From a bacterium (lineage in GTDB: Bacteria; Bacillota; Sulfobacillia; UBA995), in contig JAVHLP010000001.1 of NCBI GenBank assembly GCA_031082145.1, forward strand, positions 1 to 64,000: DNA of 64,000 nt. The letters run 5' to 3'. Both the position numbers and the translations under genes were made by a program. A model generated the notes under the pieces. It was not told the DNA's origin and made no database searches. It saw only the letters and a list, made by a program, of their open reading frames with translations. Below are positions 49,431 through 58,353 of the stretch, piece by piece; positions within the stretch are counted from its first letter, which is position 1, and each line of letters begins with the position of its first letter.

Positions 49431-50752
49431 TCCGCGACCGCCCCCCCGGTTGGCTTCTCGGCCGCCCCCACCCGATCCTGCCGGGGTTCTCGCAGGGCCA
49501 GGCTCCGGCTTCCGGCCACCACCAGCACCAGCGCCGAGAGACCGAACAACACCTTGTAGCCCACCACGTCAACAACCAGGCCTCCCGCAGCCGGCAGGAG
49601 GCTGGCCGGCCCCGCCAGGGTGTTCAGGAGGCCCAGATAACTGGGGCGCCTGGCGGCGGGCACCAATTCCAGCAGGTAGTTGGTGAAACCGATCCACGCC
49701 CCGGCGTAGGTAAGCCCGAGGAACACGAAAACCAGCATAAACAGGGTTGCCGGCGGTAACCCCGCGTACCCCTGGCCCGCCGCCAGGGCCAGGGCCGGGC
49801 TGGCGATCGCGCACAGGCAGACCAGGCGGATCACGGCCCGGTTACCGCGACTGTCGCCGAGGCGACCCCACAGCAAACCGCCGCCGACGTTGCCGGCCAT
49901 CTGGCAGGCAATGTAGAGTCCCACCACGCCTGGCCCGAGTCCCAACGCCTGTACCGAGTACAGGACGTAGAAGGGGGCGGGCAGGTGGCTGAACCCCAGG
50001 AGCACCCGGCAGACGGCCAGCCGGGCGAAGTCAGGGCTCGACCGCCACAGCCCGGGCAGCCGACCGAGGAATCCGGCCAGCGACGGACGGGGCGAATCGT
50101 CAACCGCCAGGACGGGCTCCCGCACCAGGAGGAAGGCTGCGTAGGACCCGGCATAGGCCACGGCGGTGAGAGCGAACAGGAGAGCGTAGTTCCCCGGATA
50201 GGGCAACCGGGGGTGGGTGAGAATGCGGTGCACTCCATAACCGGCGGCAAAGGCCAGGAGTCCACCCCACGACTGCATGCGGCCGTAGAGGCGTCCCCGG
50301 CGCAGGGGGTGCACCGACTTGGCCAGGATGTCGGTCCAGGGAACCGCGTTCACCCCTTCACTGACACAGGCGATCATGTAAAGAGCCACGAACCAGCCCA
50401 GGACCAGCGAGGGAGACGCCAGGGCGTGACGGAGGACGAGGAGGGCGATGGCCAGCAGGGCCAGCCGTTGGACCAGAGAATTCACAACGACCAGCGGCTT
50501 TTTTCGTTGCCATCGCTCCACATAGTGGGCGACCGCCAACTGGGGCAGGAGGTAGCCTCCGGTGCGGAACCCGGTCAACAGGCCGATGAGAGCGTTGGAG
50601 CCTCCGAGCTGGCTCAGGAACGCGGGAAGGACGGTGGCGGCATCCGTAAAGGCCGTACCGACCCACCAGCACACACCGTCAATGGTGTAGAGCTTGGCAT
50701 TGCGCGGTTCGTCGCGGCGGACCTGCTCCTCGGGGGTAGGTAGCCGGGTCAT
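49421..50752 (-). CDS. MFS transporter
   Basis: About 443 residues with 12 membrane segments, beginning YTIDGVCWWVGTAFTDAATVLPAFLSQLGGSNALIGLLTG, then ERWQRKKPLVVVNSLVQR and RRGRLYGRMQSWGG in loops, and a long fourth-to-sixth loop region with DDSPRPSLAGFLGRL. The general type is a family of MFS proteins of unknown cargo in Bacillota. The start at 50752 is uncertain since no good ribosome site precedes it; ATG at 50830 is possible. Coupled to the HDAC-like gene, suggesting a cargo related to its substrate. Confidence 0.85.
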   Translation of the reverse strand: MTRLPTPEEQVRRDEPRNAKLYTIDGVCWWVGTAFTDAATVLPAFLSQLGGSNALIGLLTGFRTGGYLLPQLAVAHYVERWQRKKPLVVVNSLVQRLALLAIALLVLRHALASPSLVLGWFVALYMIACVSEGVNAVPWTDILAKSVHPLRRGRLYGRMQSWGGLLAFAAGYGVHRILTHPRLPYPGNYALLFALTAVAYAGSYAAFLLVREPVLAVDDSPRPSLAGFLGRLPGLWRSSPDFARLAVCRVLLGFSHLPAPFYVLYSVQALGLGPGVVGLYIACQMAGNVGGGLLWGRLGDSRGNRAVIRLVCLCAIASPALALAAGQGYAGLPPATLFMLVFVFLGLTYAGAWIGFTNYLLELVPAARRPSYLGLLNTLAGPASLLPAAGGLVVDVVGYKVLFGLSALVLVVAGSRSLALREPRQDRVGAAEKPTGGAVADCP

Positions 50753-50955
50753 GGCCGGCCGGGTGCCATCAGCTACCCGCCGCAGGCGACAGCCGGGTGG
50801 GGTACCCCGGGGGTCAATCCAACTCCTCATAGCGCCTATCCCCCCGCTTCCTCCGTGGCCGGTCTCAGCTTCCTCCCTCGCCCCACCTTTCCCTGCCACA
50901 AGCCTGGGAGGACCCCCGACGGGGGCCGCCGAACCACCGGCTGGGAGGCGTCAAC

Positions 50956-52965
50956 GTGCTGAAGACGATCATCGAGAGGCTTTCCCCCGAGGTGTCTGGC
51001 TCGCGGGCATACCATCAGGTGGAGGAAGTCGCCCGTCACCACCGAATCCAGGCCAGCCCCGGCTACCGCCAAGCGGCTCGCCACTGCCTCGGATTCCTGA
51101 CCCGGGCCGGCCTCCAGTCGGAGCTGGTTGCCTATCGGGCCGACGGGCAGGCCACTTACTGGGGTCACCCTTCCTTCAGGGAATGGCACGCGGAATCCGC
51201 CAGCCTCTGGCAGACGGAGCCCGAAAGGCGCAGGCTGGCCGACTACGAGGAGTGCCCGCTGTCGCTCATCCAGCGCAGTGACTCCACCCCGCCCGGAGGG
51301 TTCGAGGCCGAGCTGGCGGTGGTGGACGATGCGGACCGCGCCGAGAGCTACCACGGGCGCGATGTTGCCGGGAAACTCGTGCTCATCACGGGGCAGGCTG
51401 GACTGGCGCGGCATCTGGCGGTAGAGCGACACGGGGCGGCGGGCCTGCTGGTGGACCAGATCCCGGAGCTGCCGCCGGTTCGCCGGCTCATGGACCTGCC
51501 CGACGCCAGGGTCTACACCTCTTTTTGGGAGACGGGGGGGTACACCCGGCCGTGCTCGGGCTTTGTGGTCACACCACGAGAAGGCGCCCGCCTGCGCCGG
51601 CTGGCTGGCCGGGGAACGGTGGTCCGTCTTCGGGCGGAGGTGCGGTCCCGGTTCACCGAGGGGACGCTGGAGAACGTGGAGGGGTTCCTGCCCGGCCTGA
51701 CCGGGGAGGAGGTCCTCGTGGTAGCCCATCTCTGCCACCCCCGACCATCGGCCAATGACAACGCCTCAGGAGCCGGAGCCCTGCTTGAATCGGCCCGAGC
51801 GCTGGCCGCAGTCTTGAGGCGAGGCGACTTGCCGGCCCCCCAACGAGGTATCCGTTTCCTCCTGGTCCCCGAGATGACGGGGACCGTCGCCTATCTCTCC
51901 GGTCGCGAGGACCGCATTCCCCTGACGGTGGCAGCGCTCAACCTGGACATGGTTGGCCAGCGACAGGACCTCTGCGGCAGTTCTCTCCAGGTCGAGCGCG
52001 AACCCCGGGCGACTCCCGGCTTTGCCGGTGATCTGGCCGCCGCCATCCTGTCCGCGCTGGCCGCCGACGGGCGGAACTTCTCCGGTTCGTCCCGCTACGG
52101 GTTGTTCTGCCACACCGTCACCGCCTTCTCCGGGGGGAGCGACCACTACATCCTGTCCGACCCGTCGGTGGGGGTTCCCTGCCCCATGGTGATCCAGTTC
52201 CCCGATCGCTTCTACCATACCAGTGAGGATACGTTGGACAAGGTGGACCCGGCCATGCTCGAACGCGTCGCCCTGCTGGCAGCAGTCTACGCGTACTGGG
52301 TGGCTGCGGCGGGAGAGGTGGAAGCGGCCTGGCTGGCCTCGCTGATGACGGCAGGATTCGCCGCTGAGCTCCAGGCCGCACCCGGCGAGGGTTTCGAAGC
52401 GGCCCTGGCCGGGGCCGGGGAAAAGCAGATAGCTACCGAGCTGGCTTTCGCGCGGCGTCGGGCCAGCTTTCTGCTGGAACGGAAGTCGGCCGACCTCCGC
52501 TCCCTGGCGCGGCTGGCGGGGCCGGAGGGGGTGCGCTTCGCAGAGCAGCGAGTGGGCGAACTGGAGCGGCAGGCCGGGTCCTACCGGGAGAGCCTGGCCG
52601 ATCTAGCCGCGATCGCTGCCGGGCCGCCGGGGTCGGAGGATAGCCCGTCGGCCGTCGACACCGGTGGTGTCTGGGAAGAACGGGCCCGGAAGATGGTACC
52701 CCGGCGCCGGTTTCGCGGCCCGGCAGAACCCTGGTATTGCCTGGCCCGGATACCTCCGGGGGATGAGCAGGACCAGTGGCTGGCGTTTGAGCGCGATCAC
52801 CGCAACTCCGGGCTGCTCCGAACGCTTGCCCTGTACTGGGCGGATGGCTGCCGCAGCCTGGCCGACATCGCCGACCGGGTGGAACTGGAGACGGGACGCC
52901 GGGAGACGGAGTACCTGGTCCGGTCAATGGAGCTTCTGGCCCGGCTGGAGCTTGTGGACCTCTAG
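50956..52965 (+). CDS. M28-type aminopeptidase-like protein (DUF4910 group)
   Basis: A 669-residue protein. A PA-like insert (GRDVAGKLVLITGQAGLARHLAVERHGAAGLLV) is followed by an M28-like metal core: VVAHLCHPRPSANDNASGAGALLESARAL, LVPEMTGTVAYL, LNLDMVGQRQ and FSGGSDHYILSD, then PDRFYHTSEDTLDKVD. The C-terminus (LRTLALYWADGCRSLADIADRVELETGRRETEYLVRSMELL) resembles the winged-helix tail of the DUF4910 group. Probably a cytosolic peptidase with a sensing or substrate-binding tail. GTG at 50956 has GGAGG 7 bases upstream. Its stop codon interlocks with that of the MATE gene (CTAG). Confidence 0.88.
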   Translation: MLKTIIERLSPEVSGSRAYHQVEEVARHHRIQASPGYRQAARHCLGFLTRAGLQSELVAYRADGQATYWGHPSFREWHAESASLWQTEPERRRLADYEECPLSLIQRSDSTPPGGFEAELAVVDDADRAESYHGRDVAGKLVLITGQAGLARHLAVERHGAAGLLVDQIPELPPVRRLMDLPDARVYTSFWETGGYTRPCSGFVVTPREGARLRRLAGRGTVVRLRAEVRSRFTEGTLENVEGFLPGLTGEEVLVVAHLCHPRPSANDNASGAGALLESARALAAVLRRGDLPAPQRGIRFLLVPEMTGTVAYLSGREDRIPLTVAALNLDMVGQRQDLCGSSLQVEREPRATPGFAGDLAAAILSALAADGRNFSGSSRYGLFCHTVTAFSGGSDHYILSDPSVGVPCPMVIQFPDRFYHTSEDTLDKVDPAMLERVALLAAVYAYWVAAAGEVEAAWLASLMTAGFAAELQAAPGEGFEAALAGAGEKQIATELAFARRRASFLLERKSADLRSLARLAGPEGVRFAEQRVGELERQAGSYRESLADLAAIAAGPPGSEDSPSAVDTGGVWEERARKMVPRRRFRGPAEPWYCLARIPPGDEQDQWLAFERDHRNSGLLRTLALYWADGCRSLADIADRVELETGRRETEYLVRSMELLARLELVDL

Positions 52966-54347
52966 ACGGTGATGTTCTTCCAGCGGCCGGCCCGGAAGCG
53001 CAGGCTGAGGACGGTGGCCCTGGTCGCCTGGTCGATGGCCATACCCGCCCAAGCCCCGGCCAGCCCGAACCCGGCGACGACGCCCAGGAGGTAGCCTACG
53101 GTGAGCCGCACCCCCCACATGCCGGCGGCGGTGGCATAGAGCGGCCAGCGAGTGTCGCCGGCCCCCCGCAAAGCGCCCGCCGTAATGAAGTTGACGGCCA
53201 TGAAGGGCTGGGTCAGGGCCATGATGCGGAGCGCGAGGGCTCCCATGGCCACCACCTGGCCGTCATCGGAGTAGAGGCTCACAATGTGTTTGCCGAAGAA
53301 GAAGAGTCCAGCCCCGACCCCCAGCATCACCAGGACGCCCAGCCGGCGCGTCTCGTAGGCCGTCTTCTCCGACCAGGCGGGCCGCCCCGCACCCAGACCC
53401 TGGCCCACCAGGGTGGTGGCGGCCATACCGAACCCGAAAGCGGGCATGAAGGCCAGCGACTCGACCGACATGGCCACCTGGTGGGCCGCCAGCACGGTGG
53501 TGCCCAGGCTGGCGACAATCCGGACGAACATGAGCTGGCCGCCCCGCATCACGAGCTGCTCGGCGGCGGCCGGTACGCCGATCTTGAAGAGGCGTCGCAA
53601 GAGGTCCAGCTGGGGGCGGAAGCTGTCGCCGAGCGAGAAGCGCACCGGCAGGCGGCCGCGCAGGATCAGCCCCAGCAAGATGAGGCTGGCCAGGCAGCGG
53701 GCAACGCTGGTGGCGACGGCGGCCCCGGCTACCCCCAGGGCGGGGAAGCCCAGGTGCCCGAAGATGAGCACGTAATTGCCGGCAACGTTCAGGACGTTGG
53801 CCAGAGCGTTTACCTTCATCGGCGTCCGGGTGTCGCCGGCCCCGCGGAGAACCGCCCCCAGCACGAAGGCCATGGCCATCAGGGGCAAGGGCGCCATCAC
53901 TATCCGGAAGTAGTTGCCGGCTACCGCCTGCACCACCGGTTCCGCGCCCATGAGGCGAGGGACGGCCGGGGCGATGGCGACCCCCAGGGTGGCCGCGACG
54001 GCGCCCATGACGACGGTGCTGGTGACCGCCTGGCGAGTCACGGCGCTGGCTTCCTCCTGGTTGCCGGCTCCCACCGCTCTGGCTACCAGGGCGGTGCTGC
54101 CGACGGCCAGGGCCTGAAATAGCCCGAGGACCAGGAACATTGGCTGTACGCAGATGCCGACGGCGGCGATGGCAGCCGGGCCAAGCCGGCCCACCATCAT
54201 CATGTCGACCATGTGGGTGAGGGTCATGAGCAGCATCTCGGCGATGGCCGGGCCGGCCAGGCGGCCGACCTGATGGCGGACGGCGGTGGGTACGGCAGCC
54301 CCCGGGGTCGCGAGGGAGATCGCCGGTGAGCCGTCGGCCGGAGTCAA
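52962..54347 (-). CDS. MATE-family efflux transporter
   Basis: A 461-residue multidrug/toxin exporter with 12 helices. Typical parts: PAIAEMLLMTLTHMVDMMMVGRLGPAAIAAVGI, VARAVGAGNQEEA, GAVLRGAGDTRTPMKVN, the second-half QHQ-like ALGTTVLAAHQVAMSVESLAFMPAFGFGMAATTLVGQGLGAG and GALRGAGDTRWPL. TTG at 54347 overlaps the stop of the marR gene (TTGA), giving the usual MATE length; the longer frame upstream is antisense-like. Control by the coupled MarR regulator is expected. Confidence 0.94.
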   Translation of the reverse strand: MTPADGSPAISLATPGAAVPTAVRHQVGRLAGPAIAEMLLMTLTHMVDMMMVGRLGPAAIAAVGICVQPMFLVLGLFQALAVGSTALVARAVGAGNQEEASAVTRQAVTSTVVMGAVAATLGVAIAPAVPRLMGAEPVVQAVAGNYFRIVMAPLPLMAMAFVLGAVLRGAGDTRTPMKVNALANVLNVAGNYVLIFGHLGFPALGVAGAAVATSVARCLASLILLGLILRGRLPVRFSLGDSFRPQLDLLRRLFKIGVPAAAEQLVMRGGQLMFVRIVASLGTTVLAAHQVAMSVESLAFMPAFGFGMAATTLVGQGLGAGRPAWSEKTAYETRRLGVLVMLGVGAGLFFFGKHIVSLYSDDGQVVAMGALALRIMALTQPFMAVNFITAGALRGAGDTRWPLYATAAGMWGVRLTVGYLLGVVAGFGLAGAWAGMAIDQATRATVLSLRFRAGRWKNITV

Positions 54348-54799
54348 GGAGTTGCGCTCCCCCCCGCGGGAGTCCGGAGCAACCCGTGAAGCTGCCGGAG
54401 CGAGTCCAGCAGGCGTTCCTGATCGCCGGGCGACATGCTCTCCAGCAAGGAGTCCAGCTTGGCCAGGCGGGTCCGCAGCATCTCGTCCACCACCCGCCGC
54501 CCTCGGTCCGTGAGCTGGAGTCTGACCACCCGGCGGTCTTCGTGGCACCTCTCCCGAGCCACGTAGCCGCCTTTCTCCATCCGGTCAACCAGGTCGGTCA
54601 CCGTACTCGAAGCCAGCAGCATGCGGTCACAGAGATCGCCCATGGTCAGCTGGCCGGCGCGACTGAGCAGTAGTAGGGCGTGGTACTGCAGCGGCGTCAC
54701 CTCGAACCCGGCCAGAACCTGGCGGCTCATGGCCCGGAAGTCGGCCGCCAGATCTCGGAGCAGTGCATCCAGTTCGTAGGAGCCTTTGGGCCGGGTCAC
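54344..54799 (-). CDS. MarR-family regulator
   Basis: A 151-residue winged-helix repressor: VTPLQYHALLLLSRAGQLTMGDLCDRMLLASSTVTDLVDRMEKGGYVARERCHEDRRVVRLQLTDRGRRV. The wing residues (DRRVVRLQLT) are typical. GTG at 54799 has GGAGG 6 bases upstream. It is translationally coupled to the MATE exporter and probably represses both until a ligand binds. I found no clear palindrome in the 110 bases upstream. Confidence 0.94.
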   Translation of the reverse strand: MTRPKGSYELDALLRDLAADFRAMSRQVLAGFEVTPLQYHALLLLSRAGQLTMGDLCDRMLLASSTVTDLVDRMEKGGYVARERCHEDRRVVRLQLTDRGRRVVDEMLRTRLAKLDSLLESMSPGDQERLLDSLRQLHGLLRTPAGGSATP

Positions 54800-54910
54800 G
54801 TCGCTCCTCCCAACTACTTCGCCTGGCTAGAATTACCGGATACAAAGCAAGAGTAACACGCTGTTCTGGCCACCGTCAAGGGCCGGTGGAGGGGATGCCG
54901 GCCAGGACAC

Positions 54911-55696
54911 CTAGCTACTCGCTTCGAACAGGAGGCCCTGCAAATCCCGGGCGTTGACGGCGGCCTGGCCGGCATGGCAGTTGTTGAAGATGGCGTAGGT
55001 GATCGCCACCTTGCTGTCGAGATCCCGGAGCTTGGGCAGCCACTCGCCCAGTTCTTCTCTGCCGTAGAGGTAATCGTAACGCTCCCAGGCGTGGTCGTGC
55101 TTCCACCAGCGGGCGGCGTTCCGCCCATGGAAGCGCACGTAGCCCAGATCGGTGGTTGCCAGCGCCACTCGAGGCATGAGGCCGCGCAAGCGCGGTTCGT
55201 CCACGCAGCAGAAGCCCAAGCCCTCCCGGCGGAGCAGTTCGAGGACTCCGGGCTCGACCCAGGAGGCATTGCGGAACTCCACCACCAAGTTCAGGTCAGC
55301 GAGCCCCTCCCTCAGCGTGAGGAGGTAGTCGCGGCTGGCCGGCTCGTTCTTGAACTTCCAGGGAAACTGGGCGAGGACGCACCCCAGCTTGCCGGCGTCC
55401 ACCAGGGGCGCGAGGGCCTCGCGGTACTGCCGGAAAAGGGTGGTCACCTCGTCTGGAGTCACCTCGTGGGTGAGGCCCCGGTAGGTTTTCACCAGGAAGC
55501 GAAATCCCCCCGGGGTTTTCCGCTCCATTCCGGCCATGGTGCGGGCGGTGGGCATCCGGTAGTAGGTGTAGTCGACCTCCACCGCCGGGAAGTGCCGAGC
55601 ATAGTACGCTAAGCGGTCCGGTGGCCGCAAGTCCTGCGGGTAGAAGGGCCCATGCCAGTCGTCGTAGCTGAAGCCGGCCGTTCCCACCACGATCAT
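54911..55696 (-). CDS. DUF72 family protein
   Basis: A 261-residue TIM-barrel-like protein of the DUF72 (YecE) family: VGTAGFSYDDWHGPFYPQDL at the start, FPAVEVDYTYYRMP, FRFLVKTYRGLTHE, VLAQFPWKFKNEPASRDYLL, EFRNASWVEPGVLELLRREG and the late NNCHAGQAAVNARDL. Biochemical role not established in the literature I know, though some link it to iron-sulfur or nuclease functions. ATG at 55696. Separate from the marR operon by a 111-base gap. Confidence 0.92.
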   Translation of the reverse strand: MIVVGTAGFSYDDWHGPFYPQDLRPPDRLAYYARHFPAVEVDYTYYRMPTARTMAGMERKTPGGFRFLVKTYRGLTHEVTPDEVTTLFRQYREALAPLVDAGKLGCVLAQFPWKFKNEPASRDYLLTLREGLADLNLVVEFRNASWVEPGVLELLRREGLGFCCVDEPRLRGLMPRVALATTDLGYVRFHGRNAARWWKHDHAWERYDYLYGREELGEWLPKLRDLDSKVAITYAIFNNCHAGQAAVNARDLQGLLFEASS

Positions 55697-55789
55697 CCTG
55701 CTTCACCTCTCCAGGTGCGCCGGCCCGCCTCCGGACCGCCAGTTCTCCGAGCGACGGGGGAAGAATAGGGCGGTGAGGAGGGATGCTCC

Positions 55790-56518
55790 ATGGGCCCCGC
55801 CATTCTGGCCAGTCTGCTGGTGGGAGCGTGCATCGCCCTCGGCGGCGCCGTGAGCAGCCTGGTGGCCGGCCGGCAGCCGCGGTCGCTCGCGGCCCTGCTC
55901 GGATTCCCCGGAGGACTGGTCCTGGGGATCGCCGGGCTGGAAGCGATGCCTTCGGCGGTGGCCATCGCCGGGCTGGGCTGGGCCTCCCTAGGCTTCCTGG
56001 CCGGTACCGGCGCCATGGTCATCCTGCACCGGCTTCTTCACCACCGGCAGCGGTCCTCCCCCGCCGCCCACGCGCAACAACGCTGGCTCCGGGCGGGCTT
56101 ACTGGCCGGAGCGGGCGTCGTACTGCATAACGTGATGGACGGTGTAGGGATCGGCGCCGGCTTCGCCCACGAGGCTCATCTTGGCTGGGTCATGGCCGCC
56201 GCCGTACTGCTACACAACCTCCCCGTGGGTCTCCTGATCGGCTTACCGCTCTGCCTTGGCCGGGTAGCGCCGGGTCGGGTCATGGCTTATACCCTGCTGG
56301 CCGGCTTGATTACACCGGTGGGGGCCTTGCTGGGGAGCGTTGTGTCCCTTGGCTCGCCGGCCGGGTTGACCCTTGGTCTCTCGCTGGCGGCCGGCAGCCT
56401 TTTCTACATCATCAGCCGCGAACTCCTGCCCTTGGCCCTCGCCCAGCACCGCCTGCTGGCGGCGACGGCGACCCTGCTGGGCCTGGCCGCCGCCGCCGCC
56501 GGGAAACTATGGCTCTAG
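55790..56518 (+). CDS. ZIP-like metal transporter
   Basis: A 242-residue membrane protein with about eight helices. Two motifs face each other as in ZIP permeases: VVLHNVMDGVGIGAGF and AVLLHNLPVGLLIGLPL. Classic ZIPs have HNxPEG in the first and E or H in the second; here the usual Glu is Asp in one and Val in the other, so metal choice or activity may differ. A His-rich loop (LHRLLHHRQR) lies between helices 3 and 4. ATG follows GGAGGG by about 8 bases. Substrate unknown. Confidence 0.85.
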   Translation: MGPAILASLLVGACIALGGAVSSLVAGRQPRSLAALLGFPGGLVLGIAGLEAMPSAVAIAGLGWASLGFLAGTGAMVILHRLLHHRQRSSPAAHAQQRWLRAGLLAGAGVVLHNVMDGVGIGAGFAHEAHLGWVMAAAVLLHNLPVGLLIGLPLCLGRVAPGRVMAYTLLAGLITPVGALLGSVVSLGSPAGLTLGLSLAAGSLFYIISRELLPLALAQHRLLAATATLLGLAAAAAGKLWL

Positions 56519-56525
56519 GCTTGAG

Positions 56526-57104
56526 CTACTGCAGGTCGGCCCTCTGGTAGGCTACTAGCCCGCCCTCGGGGAACCAGTGTCTGATCTCGTGCTCGACCTC
56601 TTCCGGGGTGCTCGAAGCGTGGATCAGGTTACGAATAGCCCGCTTCTCGGCATTGGCCAGGATAGGTGACTCGCTGGAGTAGGCTCCCCGGATGGTCCCC
56701 GGGTCGGCGAAGAGGGGAATGGTACTGCCGCACAGCTTGCGGACGACCTCAATAGCGTGTGGCCCTTCCAGCACCGCCGCCACCACCGGCCCGGAAGACA
56801 GGTATTCCACGTTCCACTCCTTCACCATCTCGCCGATCTCCATGGGATCGCTGGTGCCAACCTCAGCCACCGGGTCCACCCCATACTCGCGGTAGGTCTT
56901 GAGCGTCTTCTCTCCCATGCCCCGGATCCATTCCGGGGTGTTGGGGTAGTGGCGGCGGGCAAACGCCGGAGCGGGATGCACCATCTTGAGGGCTACCAGC
57001 TTGAGGCCTGCCGCCTCCAGGCGGGCCAGGATGGCGGCGGCAAGCCCCCGGCGGACGCCGTCCGGCTTCACGAGCACGAGCGTTCTCTGGGTAAGGGCGA
57101 GCAT
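56526..57104 (-). CDS. ndk: Nucleoside-diphosphate kinase with a large insert
   Basis: A 192-residue NDK. Core motifs are present: TLVLVKPDGVRRGL (Lys13), GPVVAAVLEGPHAI, GTIRGAY and the phosphohistidine in RNLIHAS (His162). Normal bacterial NDKs are about 135-150 residues. Here, between about 52 and 98 the Kpn/helix region holds an extra charged stretch (EWIRGMGEKTLKTYREYGVDP ... EVGTSDPMEIGEMVKEWN). The usual NxxHxSD loop reads NLIHASST. It overlaps the M42 peptidase stop by one base. Likely still balances NTP pools. Confidence 0.9.
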   Translation of the reverse strand: MLALTQRTLVLVKPDGVRRGLAAAILARLEAAGLKLVALKMVHPAPAFARRHYPNTPEWIRGMGEKTLKTYREYGVDPVAEVGTSDPMEIGEMVKEWNVEYLSSGPVVAAVLEGPHAIEVVRKLCGSTIPLFADPGTIRGAYSSESPILANAEKRAIRNLIHASSTPEEVEHEIRHWFPEGGLVAYQRADLQ

Positions 57105-58195
57105 CAGCAGTCACTCCAAGCGGTTAGCCCGGCCACCGTCGGCTCATCCAAGCGGCGGACCAAAGCAACTAGCAGGCGGACGGCGTTGTCGTAGTCGTCC
57201 AAGTGGACGATCCCGGTGTGACTGTGGATATAGCGACAGGGCACTCCCAGCACCAGGCTGGGCACGCCCCCGGCGTGGAACTGAATCGCCCCGGCGTCGG
57301 TGCCACCACCCGCCATGGCGGCGAACTGGTACGGGATCCCATCGGCCTCCGCCGTCTCGATGGCGAGGTCCCGCAACCGCCGGTTGGGGATCAGCGACCC
57401 ATCGTAGACAAGGATACTCGGGCCCTTGCCCAGTCGCCCCTGCGCCTCTTCGGGCTTGATACCGGGGGTGTCGCCAGCGATGGCAACCTCCAACGCGAAG
57501 GCGACATCCGGCTTGACCAACTCCACCGAAGCCCGGGCGCCGCGAAGGCCCACCTCTTCCTGAACCGTTCCCACGCCGTACACGGTGTTGGGATGGTCGC
57601 CGGCGAGTTCCCGCATCACGTCAACCACCAGCGCGCAGCCGACGCGGTCATCCCAGGCCTTGGCCATGGCCAGGCGCGGGTTGGCCATCAGGCGGAAGGA
57701 GCTCTCGGGGATGACGGGGTCGCCCGGTCTCAGACCGAACACGTCTGCAGCCTCGGCTTCGCCGGCGGCGCCAACGTCAATGTACATATCGCGCTTCTCC
57801 ACCATCTTCTTCCGGTCGTCAAGCGATAGGATGTGCGGGGGACGTGAGCCTATGATCCCCGGAAGGTCTCCCTTTCTCGTCTTGACGATGACCCGCTGGG
57901 CCAGCATCACCTGATCCCACCAACCCCCCAGGGCCTGGAACTTGACATACCCCTCGGGAGTGATGTGGGTCACCATGAAACCGATCTCATCCATGTGCCC
58001 GGCGAGCATGATACGGGGGCGTTCCACTCTTCCCGGCAAGCGACAGACCAGGCTTCCCAACCCGTCGGTGGAGAACTCGGCCAGGGTTCCGAGCTCCTCC
58101 CTCATGACTGCCCGGACCTCATCCTCATTTCCTGGCACGCCGGAAGCCTCGGTAAGCCGTCTCAGCAGTCGCAAGCGGGGACTTTCTTGCTGCAA
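57104..58195 (-). CDS. M42-family metallo-aminopeptidase
   Basis: About 363 residues, of the PepA/FrvX/TET type that forms large dodecamers and trims peptides. Metal and catalytic parts: IMLAGHMDEIGFMVTHI, KAWDDRVGCALVVDVM, GTVQEEVGLRGARAS, ALEVAIAGDTPG, GGGTDAGAIQFHAGGVPSLVLGVPCRYIHS. TTG at 58195 is chosen because GGAGG lies exactly 8 bases upstream; GTG at 58204 overlaps it. Followed by ndk with a one-base overlap. Confidence 0.95.
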   Translation of the reverse strand: MQQESPRLRLLRRLTEASGVPGNEDEVRAVMREELGTLAEFSTDGLGSLVCRLPGRVERPRIMLAGHMDEIGFMVTHITPEGYVKFQALGGWWDQVMLAQRVIVKTRKGDLPGIIGSRPPHILSLDDRKKMVEKRDMYIDVGAAGEAEAADVFGLRPGDPVIPESSFRLMANPRLAMAKAWDDRVGCALVVDVMRELAGDHPNTVYGVGTVQEEVGLRGARASVELVKPDVAFALEVAIAGDTPGIKPEEAQGRLGKGPSILVYDGSLIPNRRLRDLAIETAEADGIPYQFAAMAGGGTDAGAIQFHAGGVPSLVLGVPCRYIHSHTGIVHLDDYDNAVRLLVALVRRLDEPTVAGLTAWSDC

Positions 58196-58267
58196 AGCCG
58201 CCACCTCCAGGCAAGTGACTTGCGGCCAGACTTTCGAGGGGCGAGAGACGAGTTCCTTCGTGGGACG

Positions 58268-58297
58268 AAAAAAAGCGCCCGGCTCCCGGCCGGGCGC
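58268..58297 (-). terminator. Intrinsic terminator after speD
   Basis: GCGCCCGGC and GCCGGGCGC (58275-58283 and 58289-58297) form a 9-bp perfect stem with a 5-base loop; on the minus strand it is followed by seven T residues (58274-58268). A textbook terminator, one of the few here with a full U-run. Confidence 0.92.
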
Positions 58298-58353
58298 GCT
58301 CTTGTGGTCTGTGCTATCGGGCCGAAAGGCAACTCAGGTGCCAGCGGTGACTC

